Shown: positions 23,146 to 34,779 of the stretch, in pieces | Position numbering within the stretch: the first letter of the stretch is position 1 | Layout of the letters: every line of letters starts with the position of its first letter | Assembly: GCF_000801105.2 (NCBI RefSeq) | Contig: NC_079517.1 | Location: forward strand, 24,558,973-24,622,972 | DNA length: 64,000 bases | Direction of reading: 5' to 3' | From: Raphanus sativus | Taxonomy: Eukaryota; Streptophyta; Magnoliopsida; Brassicales; Brassicaceae | Program-made: the position numbers and the translations under genes | The notes under the pieces: model-generated | Database searches by the model: none | The model's input: the letters and a program-made list of their open reading frames with translations, nothing else | Told to the model about the DNA's origin: nothing

Positions 23146-26100
23146 ACTCTGGATAGGGAAGTTCTCGATTTCTCTTTGATTTTATTTGAACCCTTCGACT
23201 TCTTTTGAATCCATCGATTGATCTGTGTTCATCTTTGAGTTATTTCGCTAGATCTGATCGTTTAATTACCTATTGTTGTTGTTTGAATCAAATCCTGATA
23301 GATCTAGGAAGTTTCATCATATTTGATCTTGATCTATTTCGATTTCGTGTGATAGAAGTTATCAAGTATTGATCTTTTCAAATCGTGTTACCTTAGATCG
23401 CAAGTTTTCCTTTTAATCAAAGTTGTTTCCTTTTAAAAAATTTCTTGAACAACTTACTTGTTTTGATTGTTTCTTTGTCTCAGGTACCAATGGGGAACGA
23501 GTCAGATGAGGAAGCAGAACTTGTAAGGAAGAGTAGACTTCTAAGGGAAGAGATGACCGAGCAGTTACAACAAACTCTAATCACTACTGTGGCTGAGATG
23601 ATCAAGACTAGCATCACGGGTCTTCGTGATGAGATAAGACAAGAGCTAAGACAAGCTACTGGTCAGGGCCATAGTAATGAGTCTAGGAGAGAAAGAAGAG
23701 GTCAGAGTCCACAAAATCATCCTGAACCAAGGAGAGACCGTAGAGAACATGCTGGATCACAAGAGACTGACAACTACTATGAGCGCAGCCGGTCTGAACA
23801 TAGTGGTTCTTCTTCTTCTAGAGTGAGTAGAAGGCAGAGGCGTGATCATGAAGTTAGGAGACCTAAGAAAGAAGAGCTTGGTGGAGTTAAGCTCAAAATA
23901 CCTCCTTTTCATGGCAAGGTTGATCCGGATGCCTACTTGGAGTGGGAGAAGAAGATTGAGATTGTCTTCAATTGTAAGAACTATACCAACACTCAACGAA
24001 TCCAACTTGCTGCAACTGAGTTCTATGACTATGCTCTGAGCTGGTGGGATCAACTGGTTACCATGAGGCGGCTTAACCAAGAATATCCAGTGGAAACATG
24101 GAGTGAGATGAAGTCTCTTATGCGCAAGAGGTTTGTACCGAGCCACTACCACAGGGATCTTCACCAGAGACTAAGAAAACTCACTCAAGGAGCTAAGACC
24201 GTAGAGGAATACTATCAAGATATGGAGCTGTTGATGTTGAGAGCCAGTATATCAGAAGATAGAGAAGCTACTATGTCAAGGTTTCTTGGAGGGCTCAACC
24301 GAGAAATACAAGATAAGGTAGAGATGCAACACTATGTGGAAATAGAAGAGATGTTGCATAAGGCCATTCTAGTGGAGCAGCAGCTCAAGAGGAAGGGACA
24401 TTCACGTGGAAGCTATGGGACTACTCGGTTCCAAAGTCCTAAGGAAGATAAGCCTAACTACCAGAAGGAGAGTAAACCTTATCAGAAAGATGATACCAAG
24501 CCTAGCAACATTTACAGCAAGGACAAAGGAAAGACAGGAGCCACTGGTTCCAAAACCAGAGATGTCAAGTGCTTTAAGTGTCAAGGGCGTGGGCACTATG
24601 CCAATGAGTGTACTAATAAGAAGACGATGATTCTTCTTGACACAGGGGAGTATATGTCTCAAGATGAGAAGATACACACTGATCATGAGCAGACTGAAGA
24701 GGAGTTTGAAGAAGAACCGGTCAAGGGAAGGTTGCTAGTGACAAGAAGGCTCTTGAATCTTCAAACTAAGACAGATGAGATTGAGCAGCGAGAGAACTTG
24801 TTCTACACTAGGTGTTTGGTTCAAGGGAAGGTATGTAGTCTTATCATTGATGGAGGCAGCTGCGTCAACGTGGCTAGCGAGACTATGGTCAAGAAATTGG
24901 GTTTGCAAGTTCAGAAGCATCCAAAACCATATAGACTGCAGTGGCTTAATGAGCAGGGCGAGATGAGGGTCTCTGATCAAGTAATGGTACCTATAACCAT
25001 AGGGAGATATGAGGATGAGATCTTATGTGATGTGAAACCTATGGAAGCAAGCCATATTCTTCTCGGACGACCATGGCAATCTGATAGACATGTGATACAT
25101 GATGGCTTCACCAACAAGCACTCGTTTGAATTCAGAGGAAAGAAGACAGTGCTGGTACCATTAACCCCTAAAGAAGTGCAAGAGGATCAGCTCCATCTAC
25201 AGAAAAAGAAAGAGATTGAACTCAAAACTGATCTCAACAAGCAGCATAGCTTCTATGCCAAACAGGGAGATGTCAAACGAATTCTCTACTCTCAAAACTC
25301 TATTTTGTTGCTTGTGTTTAAAGAATCTTTGCTAACCACCACTGATCATACACCGGACCATTCGAGTGAACTAGTTTCTCTTTTACAGGAATATGCAGAT
25401 GTGTTTCCAGAAGATAGTTCCAATGGTTTACCTCCAGTTCGTGGGATTGAGCATCAGATAGACTTTGTACCTGGTTCCACACTACCAAACCGACCTGCAT
25501 ACAGAACTAATCCAGTGGAGACTAAAGAATTGCAAAGACAAGTAGAGGAACTGATGGAGAAGGGTCATATCCGAGAGAGCTTGAGTCCATGTGCAGTACC
25601 AGTGCTTCTTGTGCCTAAGAAAGATGGTAGCTGGCGCATGTGTGTTGATTGTAGAGCAATCAACAACATAACAGTGAAGTATCGACACCCTATCCCTAGA
25701 CTTGATGATATGCTTGATGAATTGCATGGTTCTGCCATATTTTCTAAGATAGATCTTAAGAGTGGATATCATCAAATTAGGATGAAAGAGGGAGACGAGT
25801 GGAAAACTGCATTCAAAACTAAGCATGGTTTGTATGAGTGGTTAGTCATGCCTTTTGGATTAACCAATGCTCCTAGTACATTCATGAGATTGATGAATCA
25901 TGTGCTTAGATCATTCATAGGCATCTTTGTCGTAGTATACTTTGATGATATCCTAGTCTATAGCAAAAGTCTTGATGATCATATAGAACATCTTAGGGCT
26001 GTTTTAAATGTTTTGAGGAAAGAGAAGCTTTATGCTAATCTAAAGAAGTGCACCTTTTGCACAGATAACTTGGTTTTTATAGGTTTTATTGTGAGTGCAG

Positions 26101-27965
26101 ATGGAGTGAAGGTTGATCCCGAGAAGATCAAAGCCATACAAGAGTGGCCAACTCCAACTACAGTGGGAGAAGTGAGGAGTTTTCATGGGCTAGCAGGTTT
26201 CTATAGGCGCTTTGTGAAGGATTTCAGCACTATAGCAGCTCCCCTGACCGAGATCATCAAGAAGGATGTAGGATTCAAGTGGGGAGAAGCACAAGAAACT
26301 TCATTCAAAATCCTTAAAGAGAAGCTTACTCACTCCCCTCTTCTTATGCTTCCTGATTTTTCTAAAACCTTTGAAATAGAATGTGATGCCTCAGGAATTG
26401 GAATTGGTGCTGTATTGATGCAGGATAAAAGACCCATAGCATACTTCAGTGAGAAGCTTGGAGGGGCAACTCTCAATTATGCAACGTATGACAAGGAGTT
26501 GTATGCTTTGGTGAGGGCCTTGCAAACTTGGCAACATTATCTATGGCCTAAGGAGTTTGTCATCCACACAGACCATGAGTCTCTCAAGTATCTTAAGGGA
26601 CAAAACAAGCTGAGCAAAAGACATGCGAGATGGGTTGAGTTCATAGAAACCTTTCCTTATGTGATCAAATACAAACAAGGTAAGGACAATATAGTGGCTG
26701 ATGCACTATCTCGAAGGTATGTTCTCTTAAACACTCTTGATGCTAAGCTACTAGGCTTTGAACAGCTTAAAGAAATGTATGAAACTGATCCTGAGTTTAA
26801 AGAGGCATACAAGTCTTGTGAAAAGTTTGCTGCTGGTCATTATTTTAGACAAGATGGATTTCTCTTTTATGATAATCGTTTGTGTGTGCCTAATTGCTCT
26901 TTGAGGGATTTGTTTGTTAGGGAAGCCCATGGAGGAAGTCTTATGGGACATTTTGGTATTGCCAAGACGCTTAAAGTTTTGCAGGATCATTTCTTTTGGC
27001 CTCGCATGAAGAGAGATCTGGAGAAAATCTGTGAGAGATGTGCAACTTGTAAACAAGCTAAGTCCAAAGTCCAAGCTCACGGTTTGTATACTCCTTTACC
27101 CATTCCTAACCATCCTTGGAATGACATCTCTATGGATTTTATTGTTGGATTGCCTAGGACTAGAACCGGAAAGGATTCAATCTTTGTAGTTGTTGATAGG
27201 TTCTCCAAAATGGCTCACTTCATTGCTTGTCACAAAACTGATGATGCATTGCATATTGCTAATTTGTTCTTTAAAGAGATTGTGCGTTTGCATGGTATGC
27301 CTAGAACTATAGTATCTGATAGAGACACCAAGTTTCTTAGTTACTTTTGGAAGACACTTTGGTCTAAGTTAGGCACTAAACTGTTGTTCTCAACTACTTG
27401 TCACCCACAAACTGATGGTCAAACTGAAGTAGTGAATAGAACTTTAGGAACACTCTTGTGTGCATTCATTAAGAAGAACTTGAAATCATGGGAAGACTGT
27501 TTGCCTCATTGTGAATTTGCATATAATCATGCTGTGCACTCTGCTTCTAAGTTTTCTCCTTTTGAAATTGTTTATGGGTTCAATCCCACCTCTCCTTTGG
27601 ATTTAATACCTTTACCTGAGTGTGAAAGGATTAGTATGGATGGCAAAAGGAAGGCAGAGATGGTGAAACAACTTCATGAGCAAGCAAGGCGCAATATTGA
27701 AGAGAAAACCAAGCAGTATGTTAAACATGCTAATAAGGGCAAATGAGAGATGGTCTTTGAAGTAGGTGATCTAGTATGGGTTCACCTAAGGAAAGAGAGG
27801 TTTCCTAATCAAAGGAAGTCCAAGCTCATGCCGAGAATAGATGGACCTTTTGAGGTCACAAAGAAGATCAGCAACAATGCTTACAAGCTCGATCTCCAAG
27901 GTAAGTATGATGTGAGTAATAGTTTCAATATTACTGACTTGATCCCTTTTATTGCAGATGAACCA

Positions 27966-27981
27966 GATTTGAGGACAAATC
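27966..27981 (+). promoter_or_regulatory. Chromovirus hairpin upstream of the polypurine tract
   Basis: GATTTG-AGGA-CAAATC is a perfect 6-bp stem with a four-base loop, 19 nt before the 3' LTR. It lies inside the pol frame (DLRTNPF), so it is under two constraints. Confidence 0.7.
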
Positions 27982-27989
27982 CTTTTCAA

Positions 27990-28000
27990 GAGGGAGGGGA
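27990..28000 (+). other. Chromovirus polypurine tract
   Basis: GAGGGAGGGGA lies directly against the 3' LTR and overlaps the pol frame. Confidence 0.8.
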
Positions 28001-28852
28001 TGATGTGATCATGGACCAACAACTTGATAAAGATATAGAAGAGGTGATCAAGGATAAGCAAGATGAAGATGGAGATGCCTTGGTCATTCCCAAAGGTCCC
28101 ATGACTCGTGCAATGACAAGAAGACTCCATGAAGCTGTTGGAAACATACTTAAGATGTCTTGGAAGCAAGAAGATTGTCTTGGTCGTAGCTTGAGCAACC
28201 AAGACACACTTACCACACTTCAAGCTGAACCTTCAAGCTGATCATCATCTAGGCAAGTGGCTTGTGTGTACTCTTTTTCCCTTAGTTGGTTTTGTCCCAC
28301 TGGGTTTTCCAACTAAGGTTTTTAATGAGGCCATGAGTTCACTTTCATATCACCTAGATGATGTATCTTTGGTGCATCTCGGATGCTTTGGACCAACCAC
28401 ATATCTACCTTATGTTATCTTTAATCTATAGTCTTTATTTATTTCTTATGTGTTGCAAACTCTTTAAATTTTAGTCTTTGGTCTTTGTTTGATTACCAAG
28501 GGAGCGTGTTCCCTTTAATGATCTCGAGAACTTGAGCCTGTTCAAGTCTTCTCTCTATTTAAACTTGTCGCAAGCTTCTTTCTATGCAATCATCTTTTAA
28601 TCAAAAACCTTGTTCTCTCTTAAACTTGTTTACGAGTTCTTGAGTGATCTTGTTGGTGTATAGTATCCATCAAACCCTAGGCGTCTAAGTTGGTGTGTCA
28701 TATCCAACCTAGTCATCTAAAAGTGTCAAGGAGTCTTTCCGCAACTCTTTGAATCAACCATCAGTCCACTACCTTGAAGATCTTGAGTCTTTGCCTCGAT
28801 CTTGCAAGGATCTATCCATATCATCCAGAGAATACATCCTAGGATCTTATTA
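28001..28852 (+). repeat. Chromovirus 3' LTR
   Basis: 852 bp, nearly identical to the 5' LTR. The first 241 bp are the coding tail of pol. Confidence 0.9.
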
Positions 28853-28857
28853 GTTGG

Positions 28858-29200
28858 AGAATCTCCATGAAGGGAAAAGAAATCACTATCTGAGATGATA
28901 CCACGCCATGGTTACGGTTCCTGCTTTCGGACACGTCCTTTCTTCCCGTTTTAGATGGTTCCTAACTAAATCCGAACTCCCGTAAATGAATTATACTCAT
29001 CCTACTCCTTCATTCCTTATAACCCGTACTTTAACCTTCACTCGATCATCTTAAAACCAACGAATGAATTCAATAGATGAAAATGGAGTAGGACTACAAT
29101 AGTTCAGAAAGCTCATGGCATCTGTACAAACACAGAATGCCTAACAAAAGGAAATAACACCAACCAACAATCGATGAAATGAAAACCATAACCTAATCAA
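28858..29200. other. RT-A interior without a gene
   Basis: No coding signal. The stretch near 29050 (TTAAAACCAACGAATGAATT) resembles 21690 (TTTAAAACCAACGAACGAAT), a diverged internal repeat of RT-A. Confidence 0.4.
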
Positions 29201-29214
29201 CGCGCGTGTCCTAC

Positions 29215-30365
29215 TCCCGAGAAATGATCCTACTCGCTCAGCCACCCACCACCACGTGTGGGGGTACTGTCGTCCTCGGACCCAAGGGCTGCTATGCGAA
29301 TGTCCCCATCTGCCTGAACCGGGTCTCCGTCTTCCCCCAGTACGTAGTGATGCTCGGTCTTTGTAATCTTCTCTGCAATCCTCTCTTCCGCAGTTATGGC
29401 TTGACTAGCTATTCTCTTCCCAAGGGCAAACTCTAGGGCTCCAAGACACCATCCAGCTTCTCGCGTATCTCTCTGCGAAGTCCGGCTTTGAACAACCTAC
29501 ACCATTCCTTTGCAGGCTTGGGCAGACACTGCTTGGCGGTATGCAAGAACTCCCCCAGGTAGTCTCTCACTTTGCTTGACTTCTGCACCGCCTGAACTAG
29601 TATGTCACAGTCGCAGTCGTCTGGTCCCGTAGAAGGCTCCTGTGGACGTCCCCGTTTCTCCTTGGTTGGTTCCACCATGTCCGCCTTCGGTTCTCCCCCT
29701 CCTGGTTTTCCTTGGCCGGTTTCCTTGGCTTCAATCTGTCCCTCTGCCTCGATTGCGAATCCCGCCATCCGTTGTACCAGAGCAAACTCAAGAGGTTCCA
29801 AGACTCCTTTCAGCTGAGCCTGAATGTCCTTACGTAGTCCATGCTTATACCAGCTACACCACATTTCCGCGCTCTTAGGCTTGCACAACTTGGCTTGGTT
29901 GATGAAGTCCTCCGTGTAGCCAGCAACTGATCGGACCTTCTGCTTATTCTGAAACAGTGCTCCACACTGGCATTCCCCAGCAAATGCTCTCGGGGGTTCC
30001 CAAGTGACCCTAGCCGCCTTGCTTGGGCGACCACGCTTCCTCGGAAATCGTCATCTGGGGCAAGCTGGAAGGTCGCACAGCCCCGCAGCATGCGCTGCTC
30101 CATAGCCATCCTCTGGAAATGTGGCATTGTCACCTTACGGCTCACAGTCTGCTCGTGAGGGTACCCGACGAACGGGAATTTCTCGGAACTGTTCCTCCGG
30201 CTCTGGAAACATGGGCTGCACCCAGTTCCCCTCTGCGTCACAGTACAGTTTTCGGGCATACTCCCGGGTGCCCACTCGCCCGTAGTGCATACGCGGCATC
30301 CTCCACTCGTAGTGATCAAGCGGAAACATCCTGCAGTAAAGAAATCGATCCGAACCATAATAGAA
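29215..30365 (-). pseudogene. RT-A gag-like gene with duplicated domain, frameshifted
   Basis: Minus strand. The first part (about 30330-30130) reads MFPLDHYEWRMPRMHYGRVG and EEQFREIPVRRVPSRADCEP, then breaks and continues in another frame (LPAPDDDFRGSVVAQARRLG). Next come two related units: CKPKSAEMWCSWYKHGLRKD leading to LKGVLEPLEFALVQRMAGFA, and CLPKPAKEWCRLFKAGLRRE leading to LDGVLEPLEFALGKRIASQA. Both keep the W...F/Y..GLR..I...L.GVLEP pattern of the last helices of Retrotrans_gag, so a gag half seems duplicated. The linker has GRPQEP and runs of G and E. A second shift lies at about 29433, and the end near 29215 reads EDDSTPTRGGG. No zinc knuckle or enzyme domain is present. Confidence 0.5.
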
Positions 30366-30384
30366 GCATGGATATAATGGGTGG

Positions 30385-30411
30385 TTTTTTTTTTTTTTTT
30401 TTTTTTTTTTT
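30385..30411. repeat. Poly(T) run in the RT-A leader
   Basis: A run of about 25 T in the leader between primer site and gag; on the sense strand it is poly(A). Confidence 0.8.
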
Positions 30412-30532
30412 GAAAACATCTCACAACTTTCTAAAGTATCAAACTTTCACAAACTCTTTTTCTTTAAAACAAGATTTTGAAAATTTTGGAAATGCCGACC
30501 CCTTAGAATAGCACTAAGGGATCTTAACCCCC

Positions 30533-30544
30533 GCTCTGATACCA
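30533..30544 (-). other. RT-A primer-binding site
   Basis: On the minus strand TGGTATCAGAGC, next to the right LTR. It fits initiator tRNA-Met and fixes the element's orientation. Confidence 0.85.
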
Positions 30545-30546
30545 TT

Positions 30547-32364
30547 TGTAACATCCCTGTCCCCCGGCGTCCGACCGGGGTTATCGAAAGGGAGTTATGG
30601 ACACCCGTATACCCCTTAAAGGCAACCCGCCGTGTCCGTTACTGGTCCCAAGAGTCGACGGACGCATTGCTTTCTTTGAAATTCCAATCCACCCGTATCC
30701 ATTTACTTCTACTTACAGTCCTGCGCATAGGGAAATGGAAATGGGAGGGGTGAGCAATTAGATTACTCAGTGAAGTGGCTCTAGTCCAGCTTGCCCGCAA
30801 GACACTCTACATTACTCTATGCGGAAGCCAGAACTGACCAGTCACTACAATCAATCAATGCAACAAAAGATATTTCAAAACAACACCATTTCTAACAACC
30901 TAGCAATCAATCAACTCAAAGAACTCATACTCAATTACACTTCACTCAAAGAACTAGACTTCAACAACGAGCTGACTCGACACCAAGCAACCTAGACGTA
31001 AGGACCTATAGCCGTTTACGGGTCTCCCTACCCGTCCAGCCTATCCTGAAAGGGGCGCCCTTCTCTCGGGTAACCGTCCCCCCCCCCAGCTTCCTAAATG
31101 GCTATCCGAGTTGCAGCTCGTTGGCCCATCGGCACTGTCCGCCACCCGGTCATAATAGCCATAATTATGCCACGACTCGGCATTGACTCGATCCTAGGCG
31201 CCACATCTTCTTATATCCCGCATCTCGCGGTAGGCAATCCTCATTACTTCACGTGGGTACCTCGTGTTAGGCTACTGTCCCACGGGTCACATCACATCCT
31301 AGACTCTAGACGCCCACCCATTCTCGGTGGTCCAAACAGGACTACAAGCAAGTTCGTTGACTCGTTTACTTAACCAACTCCTTTCTCATTCTCATACTCA
31401 TACTCATTTCTCATCCTCGTTCTTATCCACTTTCACATACTCATTCTCTTTCACTTTAACATTCACTTTCACTTTAACCTTCTCATTCCTTTCACATAGA
31501 CTCATATTCATGAACACACTTATCACTTCTCATACTTTAACATTAGACTCATTCTCAAACATTAGACGCCACCCATTATCGGTGTCTCACACAATACACT
31601 TCACATAGCATACATTTATAAACCACTCATCATTCATGATGCCAACTGAATCTCTATCAACTTATGCAATCACCTCTCTAGCAACCTAGCTTCCATTCAC
31701 ATATCAACACATGGGACACAAACCAATCACACAAGCATCCACATCAATAATAACCACATCAATAATAACCACATCAACACAAGGCAGTCCATTAAGTCCC
31801 ATTTAACAGTGTGAATGTTCTTATGCATCATGATTATGCATCTAACACCCTAGCTTTCATCATGATCTAACACCCTAACTTTCAAACAAGGACTAATCAA
31901 TCCTAGATCCAACATAGGCAGTATAAAGATCAAGGGAGCAAGATGGGTTCAAGACACCTCACCTTAGCCTAGATTTGGAACAAGAGATAAGGGGAAACGA
32001 GATCAGATCTGGTCACCACCACACCACCACACCACACGGCTACCACCACCACCACCACCACCAATCGACCGCCGGCAAAGAGAGAGGGAGAGGGCGCCGA
32101 GGTGAGAGAGAGATCGGACAGGAGGAGGGAGAGAGAAAAGAGAGAAGAGAGAGACGACGGCGCAGGGAAAAGAGCTTGACGGCTAGGGCTTCCAGTCTCC
32201 GGGAATCTCTGCAGGGCTTCTCTTCTGTTTCTGATGGAGAGAAGAGAAGGGGGCTGCAGTTGTATTTATAAGAAACTGCAGAGAACCCTAGGTTATTGTC
32301 AAATGGGCCGTAGCGAAGCCTGTTCTCATTAAAACAAAAATAGGCCCGGGATAGGGATGTTACA
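30547..32364 (-). repeat. RT-A 5' LTR
   Basis: 1818 bp and nearly identical to the left copy. The 17-bp length difference is mostly a duplicated CATCAATAATAACCACAT (31742-31777). TATA box on the minus strand near 32270. Confidence 0.9.
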
Positions 32365-32369
32365 ATATA

Positions 32370-32795
32370 AGTCCCAGTAAAAATAGAAAGGCGGAAGTTT
32401 GACCCTGAATCAAATATATAACCGACTTTATTTTTATCAACAAAGGTATTTTATAAAAACATAGTATTATCCAATTAGTATTATCCTCTGTTTCGGAATG
32501 TTCAGGAAGAAACTCACATATGCATGGGTAGATTCGAAACATAAGGTTAGTAGTAGTACATATTGGAGCTAATAAAGTAGCTTTTGCAATTGCAAAGTGT
32601 CTCACTGCGAAAAGATGTACCAATCTTACACTGGCCAACATAAATAACCGCTCAATTCCCAAGAGAGGAGACCATTGAGTGCACCCAGACGGTCTGGGCC
32701 ATACCTTAGGACTTCCGGTGTACTGAAAATAAATGCTTCTCCTCTAATTCCAAAACCGCAAAAAAAAAACAAGAAGTCGGACCGTTTTCTTTGAA
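32370..32795. other. Flank between RT-A and the BTB gene
   Basis: Interrupted upstream region of the BTB/POZ gene. No coding signal; it contains the palindrome-like CCAGACGGTCTGG (32685-32697). Confidence 0.4.
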
Positions 32796-32798
32796 TTC

Positions 32799-32808
32799 TT
32801 TATATAAC
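32799..32808 (+). promoter_or_regulatory. TATA box of the BTB/POZ gene
   Basis: TTTATATAAC lies about 50 bp before the start codon, leaving a leader of roughly 25 nt. Confidence 0.6.
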
Positions 32809-32855
32809 CCACGTCGGTTTATATGAAAAAGTTCGTCTAATTACAGTATATAGCA

Positions 32856-33612
32856 ATGGCAACTCAAACTAACAAACAACGTTTCACAGATGGACTTGCA
32901 AAAGTCTTGGAAGAACAATGGCAAGTTGACGTACGGCTCAGGGCAGGGGTGGACAATGATGACGGTTCATTTATATCAGTCCACAAACTTATTCTGGTCT
33001 TTTTCTAATATCTGTTCTTTTATTCACCGTTATCTCAACAAGGGATCGATTCCAGAAATGCTAATGTTTAGTTTGTTGCCTTTACATATATGTTTTGATT
33101 TCAAATAGGCATCAAGATCGGAGGTTTTTAAGATGATGCTGGATTCGGATGATGTTAAAACTGAGGCTAAGAAGATGGAGACAATCACTCTATCAGAGAT
33201 GAGAAATGAAGAGTTAAAAGCTTTTGTTGAGTTTATGTATAGTGATGGTACTATGCTTTCTCCGAAATCTAACCAACACGTTCGGTCACTCTATCTTGCC
33301 GCTGACAAATACGAAATCCCTCATCTACGTGATCTATGCAGAAACGAAATTATATCTTCTCTTGATCGGTCGAATGCTCTTTACTATCTTGAGCTTGCTC
33401 AGATCCCTTTCGACAATTGCCTCAACGAAGCTGTTTTCAGTTATATCAAAACGAATATATCTACCATAGCTTGCTCTGAGGTGTTCAGGTTATTCGTAGG
33501 TAGGAACCCAAATCTTGCTTTGGAGATAATGAAGGCTTCTCTTTCTCGCAGAAGTGACAAAAACTTCAGGGGATGTAAGAATTGTGGTAATTACTGTGAT
33601 TACTGCTTTTAG
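32856..33612 (+). CDS. BTB/POZ domain protein (At1g01640-like), two exons
   Basis: The best-preserved host gene in the window. Exons 32856-32996 and 33109-33612 join in frame (GT at 32997, AG at 33107-33108) to give 214 residues, close to the roughly 207 of Arabidopsis At1g01640. The BTB fold fills residues about 15-125: EEQWQVDVRLRAG, VHKLIL across the junction to ASRSEVFKMML, then ELKAFVEFMYSDG. A helical tail follows (HVRSLYLAADKYEIPHLRDL) and a cysteine-rich end, CKNCGNYCDYCF. Such proteins typically act as substrate adaptors of CUL3 ubiquitin ligases; that role is inferred. The exon 1 start is chosen because it gives the full N-terminus and follows a TATA box at sensible spacing. RT-A ends 490 bp upstream, so its promoter may be altered. 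Confidence 0.88.
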
Positions 33613-34779
33613 AAGACTTACGTACCACAGTGGGGAACCACATTTACATGTTGAGAACAAGAAATGAAGACATGTGGAGTGCTCTTGTGACGTCTTTTTC
33701 TTTCCAATGTTTCTTTTTGATGTGCGATTGTTCTGCTGATGAATTCAACAGGACAAACCATATTAGTTGCATTGAATTAAATATGGTTATGTGTCTCAAT
33801 GAATTTTTATTCTCCTAATTGCGGATAAGTTCAATTTTAATTTACCTAAAGTTTGGCCCGTTCTACGGTCCGGTTAATAACTAAAATATATCATAAATTT
33901 TATTAAATATTTCAAAATATTTAGTTTAATTTAAATTGTATGTATTCTTTAAATTGCAATACCAAAAATTACAACTATCATCATTCAGATTTTTAATATT
34001 ACAATTATATATTTGTATATATTTTTAAGGTGATGGGTTAAGCCTCAATTTTCGAGTTTTGCGTGTGATGTTTGTTAATTTTATAACATTTTTAATATCT
34101 ATTAAAACATTTTTATATTATAATTTAGCACTTAGATCTATGATCTAACAAAAACCAAAAGTTTAAGGTATTTCAATTCATGTCGTTGGGGTTTGTTTAA
34201 AGGGGGGAATTGTTATTTAATAAGTGTTAACGCCCTTGAAACTTAACTATATATTTTTACCAAAAAACTTAACTATATATTTCTTGATCGTTTGGATTTA
34301 TATTGTGTAAATCAAATATTGTTAATTTTTTTGAAAATATATGACGTATATGTAAACAGAGAATATATATTATTTGAAAACAAATACATAATTAAAGTAT
34401 TAAGGATAAAAACATATATTTAAAGTGGAAAATTTTTCTTTTAGTTCAAAAATATATTAAGTAATAGTGTAAAAGAGAAATAATGTACATATTAATTTGA
34501 ACTTATTTACTATGAAATTTGTTCGTGAAAGTTAATTTAGATTATAACATTTACTTGCAGCAATAAAAATGAGTACTACATTATATAGCGTTAATTCGCT
34601 AAGTGAGAACTCCATCATAACTGTAAATTATTTATCTATAAAATATATATATGCAAAACTGAATGAGTCAATACTCTCAGTTTCATCTAAAAATATAATA
34701 TCTGCAAGCATTAACAACAATGACACAAACGAAATTACTAAAAGAAAATACTCAAAGATGTGGTCTCACAAATCAATTT
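33613..34779. other. AT-rich intergenic region downstream of the BTB gene
   Basis: Holds the presumed 3' UTR, then AT-rich sequence. A 70-codon open frame at 34569-34781 shows no domain and is not called. Confidence 0.5.

Larger units (their letters stand above)
23490..28241 (+). pseudogene. Chromovirus gag-pol polyprotein with one in-frame stop
   Basis: One frame from ATG 23490 ([11 protein letters not shown]) to TGA 28239-28241, broken only by TGA at 27744-27746. From an upstream in-frame codon at 23445 the open part is 1433 codons. On that numbering: Retrotrans_gag about 150-310 ([15 protein letters not shown]), zinc knuckle about 375-390 ([14 protein letters not shown]), protease about 466 (LIIDGGSC), reverse transcriptase with YFDDILVYS about 832-840, RNase H ([11 protein letters not shown]) about 979, integrase HHCC region about 1160-1210 and catalytic D, D and E near 1230, 1292 and 1325. 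After the stop the frame goes on with VGDLVWVHLRKERFP and enters the 3' LTR at 28001, ending in GPMTRAMTRRLHEA. The start at 23490 follows a splice-acceptor-like TCTCAG. The stop could be C-to-T in CGA, typical of methylated DNA. Confidence 0.9.
22280..28852 (+). mobile_element. Young Ty3/gypsy chromovirus nested in RT-A
   Basis: Two 852-bp LTRs (22280-23131 and 28001-28852) differ at only about four positions by eye. Primer site, gag-pol and polypurine tract are in the expected plus-strand order. Flanks TTTGG (22275-22279) and GTTGG (28853-28857) agree at four of five bases. DGGSC in the protease, HILLGRPWQ and a polyprotein running into the 3' LTR suggest the CRM or Galadriel branch. CRM elements are centromeric, but clade needs a tree. 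Confidence 0.9.
19234..32364 (-). mobile_element. RT-A: large non-autonomous LTR retrotransposon
   Basis: LTRs at 19234-21034 and 30547-32364 are nearly identical and the perfect target duplication ATATA flanks the pair (19229-19233 and 32365-32369). The primer-binding site beside the right LTR and the polypurine tract beside the left LTR both show minus-strand orientation. The interior has a gag-like remnant but no protease, reverse transcriptase or integrase, so it depended on another element. A chromovirus inserted inside it at 22280-28852. Confidence 0.9.

Noticed and set aside
30023..30511. 162-codon plus-strand frame
   Set aside because: Antisense shadow of the RT-A gag-like gene, running through the poly(T) tract.
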